Shown here piece after piece: positions 61,601 to 64,000 of a DNA stretch of 64,000 nt (position 1 is its first letter; each line of letters opens with the position of its first letter). The position numbers were made by a program, and so were the translations under genes. Origin of the DNA: Pyxicephalus adspersus (lineage: Eukaryota; Chordata; Amphibia; Anura; Pyxicephalidae); NCBI RefSeq assembly GCF_032062135.1, contig NC_092862.1, positions 65,283,608 through 65,347,607 of the forward strand. Reading direction: 5' to 3'. A model generated the notes under the pieces. It made no database searches and had not been told where the DNA came from. It was given only the letters and a program-made list of their open reading frames with translations.

Positions 61601-63263
61601 AAACCTCTCCAGTCTGGTGGTAGTTGAAAATCAAACAACAATTTACTTAGATCCAACCTGCATAGCAGATTTAACTACAGTTAATAAAGATTTTCTGGTT
61701 ATTCATGAGACAGATGTGACACCTTTACCATTCCAATAGAAAGCATTCAAGTGTGTTTTTATGGGGTCATTTCATTAAGCATGCATCTAGACTGAAAAAG
61801 GAGAAAACAGCTACTACTAAAAAGCTTCTAGAATCTATATCCCAATTGGAAACGTAAAAAACTCCTGATACATTGGTACTTATATCTCTCCAAGGCCAAC
61901 AATTGAGAGCAATATTGAACGAATATTCCTTGAAGTTTAGAGATAGGACAAGGAAAATATTTTACCAACATGGTGACAAACCCGGAATACTGTTAGCTAG
62001 AGCACTCCACCTCTGCGTGACCCATACTTCTATTCCATATGTTAGAACATCTCAGAGTAAGAAAGTCTATAATCCACTGGAGATAGTATCCTCTTTTAAA
62101 AATTTTTACCAAGACCTATACTATCTTAAAGGGAAGCACGCAGATATGGTGCCAGACACATTCCACAATAGAGTTAGGAGATTATATAACAAAGAGAGAG
62201 CTTCCGTCTATCTCTGACACCGCCTACACCTAGAGAGACCCTTCACTGGCTTGGAGCTGTGCTCCTGTATATCATCCCTTAAAGCTGGGAAAAGTCCCAG
62301 ACCTGATGGCCTGACTGCAAAACATTTCATGACTATTTTCCATCTCTTCTGTTGTCAGTATTTAATAGTATATCCAGTGAATGTGGATTTCCCAGTCAAT
62401 CCCTAGAGGCCCATAATATGGTGATACCTAAGCCAATTGACGAATTTGGACATTGGGATATACTCCAAACTTTTAGCCAACAGGTTAAAATAGTTGATTC
62501 CCTGATATTATACATTTAGATCAAGTGGGGTTTACATCAGACAGAGAAGCTAGGGATAATACGGAAAAAACGGTGTCTCATTAATTGGGCCCAGAAGACT
62601 TCAGTCCCCATGTGTCTTTTATTTGTCAATGCCGAAAAAAGTGTTTGACCACACTAATTGGGTGTTTTTACGGGAGGGGCTTCTTCAAATAGGTATTGGC
62701 CCCCATATGTTTGATAGAATACAAGCCCTATAATTCAGGTCCATATGCGAACGTGGGAACTAATGGAGTTTTATCAGACTCATTTAATGTACAAAATGGG
62801 ACCAGACAGGGCTGCCCCCTTTCTCCCATACTGTATATCTTAGTAATGAAACACCTAGCCAACGCTGTCTGACAAAATGTACATATTAGTCTCTCTGCCA
62901 GTGCTTAGAAAAGAATTTGATCATTTTGGGGTTCTGAGTAAGTTTACTTTAATCTTAAAATATACTATATGGCAGTGGTCCTTCATAGGGTAGTAGATTG
63001 GGCCAAAAGCAAAACTGAAAAGCTATGGGTATTTTTAGATGAGGTTCTGACAGCATGTGACCTGTCTGTGACCTGTCTGTTTTACCAGGAGTACACCCAT
63101 CGTTCCAAACCCATTCGCCACTTGATCCATGTGATTCCACAATTTAGCATGATGTTGGGGTTTTACAAAAAGCATAACCAAGTTATTCTGAAATTGTACC
63201 ATTTCCTTTCTAGGGTATGAAGTATCTCTGCATTCCAGCATCAGATTCACCAAATCAAAACTT
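23430..63263 (+). CDS. dusp22: dusp22, dual specificity phosphatase 22 (JSP1/JKAP): exons 1-4, 3' part outside the window
   Basis: Join 23430-23450, 36555-36588, 41127-41209, 63214-63263, giving residues 1-63 of an atypical dual-specificity phosphatase that is normally about 184-205 residues. Visible parts: the Met-Gly start with N-myristoylation context (MGNGMNK), the first strand motif [24 protein letters not shown], then [11 protein letters not shown] with the general acid Asp57. The nucleophile loop (HCxxGxSRS, Cys88 in human) and the C-terminus lie past 64000. DUSP22 is a small membrane-associated phosphatase reported to modulate JNK signalling and to dephosphorylate Lck in T cells. It differs from its paralogue DUSP15 at N6 (T), the HDSARPM segment and CIPASDSP (RIPVADTP), so DUSP22 is the better call. 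All introns follow GT-AG; the phases are 0, 1, 0 and 2. Confidence 0.96.
26690..27245 (-). mobile_element. Tc1-like transposon fragment (second family)
   Basis: The - strand carries a degraded Tc1-type transposase reading: AGGACCTAGGCACCTTGCAG (region of the GPGxLxVIxS motif), CAACAGGACAGTGATCCCAA (the QQDxDPKH catalytic block) and, further on, the segment normally encoding WPSQSPDLNP (here TGACCCAGTAAAAGTCTAGA with stops). The 193-codon open frame on the + strand over this area is antisense to it and has no meaning as a gene. Confidence 0.75.
28465..28870. mobile_element. CAGGTAGTCC-family MITE, termini lost
   Basis: Internal sequence matches the complete copy at 44261-44750: TTTGCATGACTTGCAGAAGA, CACAGCTTGCTCCA, ATTTTATACAGTAACTGACA and ATAATGTACCTGTTCCGACT. 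Both terminal inverted repeats are gone, so this is an older or truncated copy. Confidence 0.8.
30383..30952. mobile_element. Candidate TTAA-flanked MITE
   Basis: TTAA at 30379-30382 and 30953-30956 bound a segment with a start AGCAGAACCACAGTTAG-type and an interior in which TTTATTGCAGAAG and CTTCTGCAATAAAG occur in inverted orientation. The central part (30640-30740) has more CpG than its flanks. The termini match each other only loosely. Confidence 0.4.
34444..34470. repeat. T27 homopolymer
   Basis: 27 uninterrupted T. It could be the reversed tail of a retroposon, but no element body is readable beside it. Confidence 0.8.
34838..35635. mobile_element. Complete TA-flanked MITE, 798 bp
   Basis: The termini are perfect 23-bp inverted repeats starting CCGTGTTTCCCCGAAAATAA, flanked by TA on both sides (34836-34837 and 35636-35637). 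The interior has a 28-bp tandem array, a doubled GCAGCCAGCATCAAAGACAC unit followed by CGCAGGATC, and near the right end four TAGGTCTTA(T/C)TTTCGGGG-like repeats. No transposase. The TA target suggests Tc1/mariner-type mobilisation. The crisp ends indicate a young insertion. Confidence 0.9.
34967..35282. repeat. 28-bp tandem array inside the MITE
   Basis: About ten units of CCCCTTCTGATCACTATGAA plus ATGACTGT. The central copies are nearly identical and the outer ones degenerate. Confidence 0.9.
35640..36050 (+). mobile_element. Possible LINE 3' untranslated tail
   Basis: T/G-rich DNA with no frame on the + strand ends in TTCTAATAAAAAATATATGC (about 36018-36037), similar in style to the tail at 187-355. 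There are no coding remnants and no clear target duplication. Confidence 0.3.
36555..36588 (+). CDS. dusp22: dusp22 exon 2 (residues 8-18 and first base of 19)
   Basis: A 34-nt small exon encoding [11 protein letters not shown]. The acceptor is TTTCTGTTTTCCAG and the donor AAAG/GTATGT. It ends in phase 1; the split codon is completed as Asp19 in exon 3. LPGLYLGN is the hallmark first strand of atypical DUSPs. Confidence 0.95.
36950..37065. repeat. SINE-like interspersed repeat fragment
   Basis: CTCACAATCTAATGTCCCC, then AGAAGCCAACTAGCCTACCA, then GAATGTGAGAGGAAACCCAT. These words in this order belong to a repeat body I recall as widespread in frogs and fish. It is diverged and has no tRNA head. 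Confidence 0.45.
38305..38329. repeat. (AT)n microsatellite
   Basis: About 12 AT units within dusp22 intron 2. Confidence 0.9.
38752..38889. repeat. Foldback (inverted repeat) unit
   Basis: The outer arms ATGTGAGTATT / AATACTCACAT and the inner arms ACTGCTCAGTGTG / CACACTGAGCAGT are both perfect and symmetric about a centre near 38820. A mismatched stretch lies between them. Probably a small MITE. Confidence 0.65.
40295..40560 (+). mobile_element. Degraded Tc1/mariner transposase remnant
   Basis: The + strand reads [11 protein letters not shown], then a stop, then GCIASLGS, resembling the KHGGGSVMVWGCF block after the first catalytic Asp of Tc1-type transposases. Downstream there is an AATAAGGATCCAAAATAC-like trace of the second block. 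Several stops. Confidence 0.5.
41127..41209 (+). CDS. dusp22: dusp22 exon 3 (residues 19-46)
   Basis: 83 nt. It begins by completing Asp19, then [20 protein letters not shown] and SARPMLE. The acceptor has a long T tract (41101-41113) then CTTGTCCCTACAG, and the donor is GAG/GTAAGC, a good match to consensus. It ends in phase 0. Confidence 0.96.
44261..44750. mobile_element. Complete CAGGTAGTCC-family MITE, 490 bp
   Basis: The left end CAGGTAGTCCCTGGGTTA and the right end TAACCTGGGGACTACCTG are inverted repeats (16 of 18). TA flanks lie at 44259-44260 and 44751-44752. It has no coding capacity. Copies of the same family lie at 28465, 55956 and 63501. Confidence 0.9.
47320..47467. mobile_element. 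Foldback MITE, 148 bp
   Basis: GGGCTCTATTTATAAAACAG then GGAATCGGACATTCCCT on the left pairs with a right arm at about 47422-47467 (AGGGAATGTTTGAGACAAGT, then CCGATTCCCTGTTCTCTAAA, then TGGAGCC). It is related to the element at 59406 by the terminal CTCTATTTATAAA motif and a shared TTTCAATGGCAGTAA-like core. Confidence 0.75.
49360..50345 (-). mobile_element. Tc1-like transposon fragment interrupted by a TTAA MITE
   Basis: The right-hand part (50205-50340, read on -) carries the same terminal region as 13953: reversed ACCTGTTCAACTGCATGTTA and CAACTCAATGCATTTTGGC. The left-hand part (49370-49675) is degraded transposase sequence of the same family, recalled from its conserved nucleotide words GAACTGCC, TAGCTGACAGAATTGACAC and AAACTAGTCTGGCCA. 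The two are separated by the MITE at 49681-50182. Confidence 0.7.
49681..50182. mobile_element. TTAA-flanked MITE nested in the Tc1-like element
   Basis: Flanked by TTAA at 49677-49680 and 50183-50186. The left end AGTGGAAGTAAACTGAAC is typical of the AGTGGAACTAAAC termini seen elsewhere in the window. The interior shares AGGTAGACAACCGTTTTATA (reverse complement) with 20341-20640. The ends are not well matched to each other. Confidence 0.65.
50520..50636 (-). repeat. tRNA-derived SINE head
   Basis: On the - strand a box A-like TGGATGAGTGG (50616-50626) and a box B GGTTCGAATC (50581-50590) are about 25 nt apart, the spacing of an internal RNA polymerase III promoter. GGCCAGGGCACTATCCGTAA follows as SINE body. 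It lacks a paired acceptor stem, so it is not a functional tRNA gene. Confidence 0.7.
52486..52640. repeat. Compound microsatellite (GT)n(AT)n(TACA)n
   Basis: A short GT tract, then mostly AT from about 52503 to 52614 with a GT interruption near 52525-52540, then about six TACA units. The open frames on both strands here (repeating Tyr-Ile) are artefacts. Confidence 0.95.
54520..54960. promoter_or_regulatory. Weak candidate conserved non-coding element in intron 3
   Basis: Non-repetitive DNA with words such as TATGCAAAAGAAAATC (octamer-like) and several TAAT and CATTTAACTTTCG stretches, free of runs and microsatellites. Suspected from texture only. Confidence 0.2.
55956..56399. mobile_element. 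CAGGTAGTCC-family MITE
   Basis: The left end is CAGGTAGTCCTTGAATTAAG with TA before it, and the right end is GTAACCCGAGGACTATCT. The interior matches 44261-44750 (TTTGCATGACTTGCAAAAT, GAATTTTATACAGTAACTGA, AATGTACCTGTTCAGACTTG). A G-rich run lies at 56047-56067, and an 18-bp stretch is duplicated (TTGTATAGGCTTTTGTTATT region). Confidence 0.85.
59406..59551. mobile_element. Foldback MITE of the GGGGTCTATTTATAAA family
   Basis: The left end GGGGTCTATATATAAAGCAG and the right end CTGTTTAATAAATAGACCCC are inverted repeats. The 146 bp have no coding capacity. Related ends lie at 25232, 45797 and 47320. Confidence 0.8.
61505..62985 (+). pseudogene. L1-like LINE ORF2 remnant (endonuclease end to RT)
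   Basis: From about 61580 the end of an AP endonuclease is readable ([10 protein letters not shown], the SDHxP motif). At 61873-62217 an intact 114-codon piece of the region between endonuclease and RT follows ([19 protein letters not shown]). Then comes RT with [18 protein letters not shown] (about 62276-62329) and [16 protein letters not shown] (about 62797-62844). The YADD active-site segment is missing: sequence jumps from HIS near 62880 to a later [15 protein letters not shown] block. Frameshifts and stops are common. Only 5' and 3' truncated sequence remains, and it ends about 230 bp before dusp22 exon 4. Confidence 0.8.
63214..63263 (+). CDS. dusp22: dusp22 exon 4 (residues 47-62 and two bases of 63)
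   Basis: 50 nt encoding [16 protein letters not shown] plus TT. The acceptor is CCATTTCCTTTCTAG and the donor TT/GTAAGT, near-perfect. It contains the general-acid Asp57 (IPASD). The split codon in phase 2 gives Leu or Phe depending on the next exon, which is not in the window. A (GT)20 tract begins 44 nt after the exon end. Confidence 0.95.
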
Positions 63264-63305
63264 GTAAGTAAGCTCTCCTTTATTATTTTTATACAAGTGG
63301 GCCCG

Positions 63306-63307
<2 letters not shown>

Positions 63308-63347
<40 letters not shown>
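63308..63347. repeat. (GT)20 microsatellite at the start of dusp22 intron 4
   Basis: 40 bases of uninterrupted GT, beginning 44 nt after the last base of exon 4 and on the transcribed (sense) strand as UG repeats. Confidence 0.97.
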
Positions 63348-63351
<4 letters not shown>

Positions 63352-63500
63352 GAAATAAGTCACTCACATAGGATTGGGTATGCATCTACCATATTGTTAG
63401 TCATGATAAAACAGCTTTATGTTGTTGTATACTACACACAATTTATGACATGTAAACCTGCCTTTCAAACAGTGAGCTTGGATTTTATAAGGTTGTTAAT

Positions 63501-63600
63501 ACTGGTAGTCCCTGAGTCTATCCAACATACAGACGACTACTAGATACAAATGAACGAGGGTTCCCTGCTCGTTCTGTGCAGAATGAGGCTTGGGGGGGGG
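63501..63600. mobile_element. CAGGTAGTCC-family MITE, left end only
   Basis: ACTGGTAGTCCCTGAGTCTA, then ATCCAACATACAGACGACTA and CTGCTCGTTCTGTGCAGAAT, follow the first 100 bp of 44261-44750. A G run (63592-63602) marks the break, and the sequence beyond does not match. Confidence 0.7.
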
Positions 63601-63602
63601 GG

Positions 63603-64000
63603 CTTCTCTGTTATCCCCCTCCTCCTCTGCACACATCCATTAGGACCTGGAGACATTACAACATTCATCTGGAGCTCCCCTTCGCAGGTCTGTCCCAGAC
63701 ATACTTTCTGTTTGCACCAATAATTTTATACACATTGAGTACCCATTTCTAAATCATTAATTTGTTCCTAGATTTATTTTCTAATACTACACTTATTAGG
63801 ACTCTTACTGGATAGAGTGTAACCATTTAAAGATAGTGTTACCGCATTTAAAACTCAATTTGGAGACACCATTTCCTCTTTATATTTGTAACTAACATTG
63901 TCACCTGTTCCACAAGACCATATATATATATAATATACACATACATACGAATAGAATCACTTAAATTGTGCTAAAATTGACTAGGTATATCCTAATCGCA
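63603..64000 (+). other. dusp22: dusp22 intron 4, start
   Basis: Unremarkable AT-rich DNA with a short (AT) run near 63920. No further exon is seen before the window ends, so exon 5 lies to the right. Confidence 0.7.

Larger units (their letters stand above)
41210..63213 (+). other. dusp22: dusp22 intron 3 (22,004 bp)
   Basis: GT-AG intron in phase 0. Listed elements aside, the long stretches 41210-44258, 44753-47319, 47468-49359, 50640-52485, 52641-54519, 54960-55955, 56400-59405 and 59552-61504 show no exon, RNA gene or clear transposon. GGGGTCTTTTTAAAAAGCAG near 45797 is a further end of the foldback family. Confidence 0.85.

Noticed and set aside
23430..63263. DUSP15 instead of DUSP22
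   Set aside because: DUSP15 has T at residue 6, and different residues in the segments that read HDSARPM and CIPASDSP here. The exons match DUSP22 at those positions.

Overview
This window is vertebrate nuclear DNA, almost certainly from a frog and probably a ranoid (neobatrachian) species. The evidence is: (i) exons joined by GT-AG introns that encode the start of a vertebrate phosphatase gene; (ii) an AT-rich, CpG-poor background; (iii) a dense mix of Tc1/mariner, hAT, TTAA-flanked, L1-like, tRNA-SINE and Sushi-type Gypsy elements of the kind seen in anuran genomes. The species call is inference. A 364-base assembly gap lies at 22330-22693.

The only gene I can support is dusp22 (dual specificity phosphatase 22, JSP1/JKAP) on the + strand. 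Exon 1 (23430-23450), exon 2 (36555-36588), exon 3 (41127-41209) and exon 4 (63214-63263) join in frame to give residues 1-63: the N-myristoylation signal, the first strands of the phosphatase fold and the general-acid Asp57 region. The catalytic Cys/Arg loop and the C-terminus lie beyond the right edge. The promoter and 5'UTR region (about 23100-23429) is GC-rich, with two GC boxes, a strong CTCF-like motif and a start-stop uORF.

Layout. 1-4320: nested repeats, namely a TA-flanked MITE, a LINE 3' tail, and a decayed Sushi-type Gypsy element on the - strand that was split in its integrase region by a mariner copy whose TA duplication and inverted repeats are still visible. 4330-22200: intergenic DNA with no coding gene. 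It holds one stretch that may be conserved non-coding DNA (5990-6660), TTAA-flanked MITEs, a 5'-truncated L1-like LINE with a 15-bp target duplication, and a hAT element with an 8-bp duplication. 22040-22790: a minisatellite that runs into the gap less than 1 kb from the dusp22 promoter. 23451-36554: intron 1. 36589-41126: intron 2. 41210-63213: intron 3, 22 kb. From 63264: the start of intron 4. The introns carry more MITEs, Tc1 remnants, SINE fragments, microsatellites and an L1-like ORF2 remnant just upstream of exon 4.

I found no convincing new biological system. The most informative non-routine signals are the datable nested insertions, two sister MITE families sharing an internal duplicated motif (1-186 and 34838-35635), a 129-bp in-frame duplication inside the mariner transposase, a (GT)20 tract 44 nt downstream of the exon 4 donor, and the promoter-proximal minisatellite with its gap. 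Repeat family names rest on motifs read by eye and on remembered family sequences; no database search was possible.
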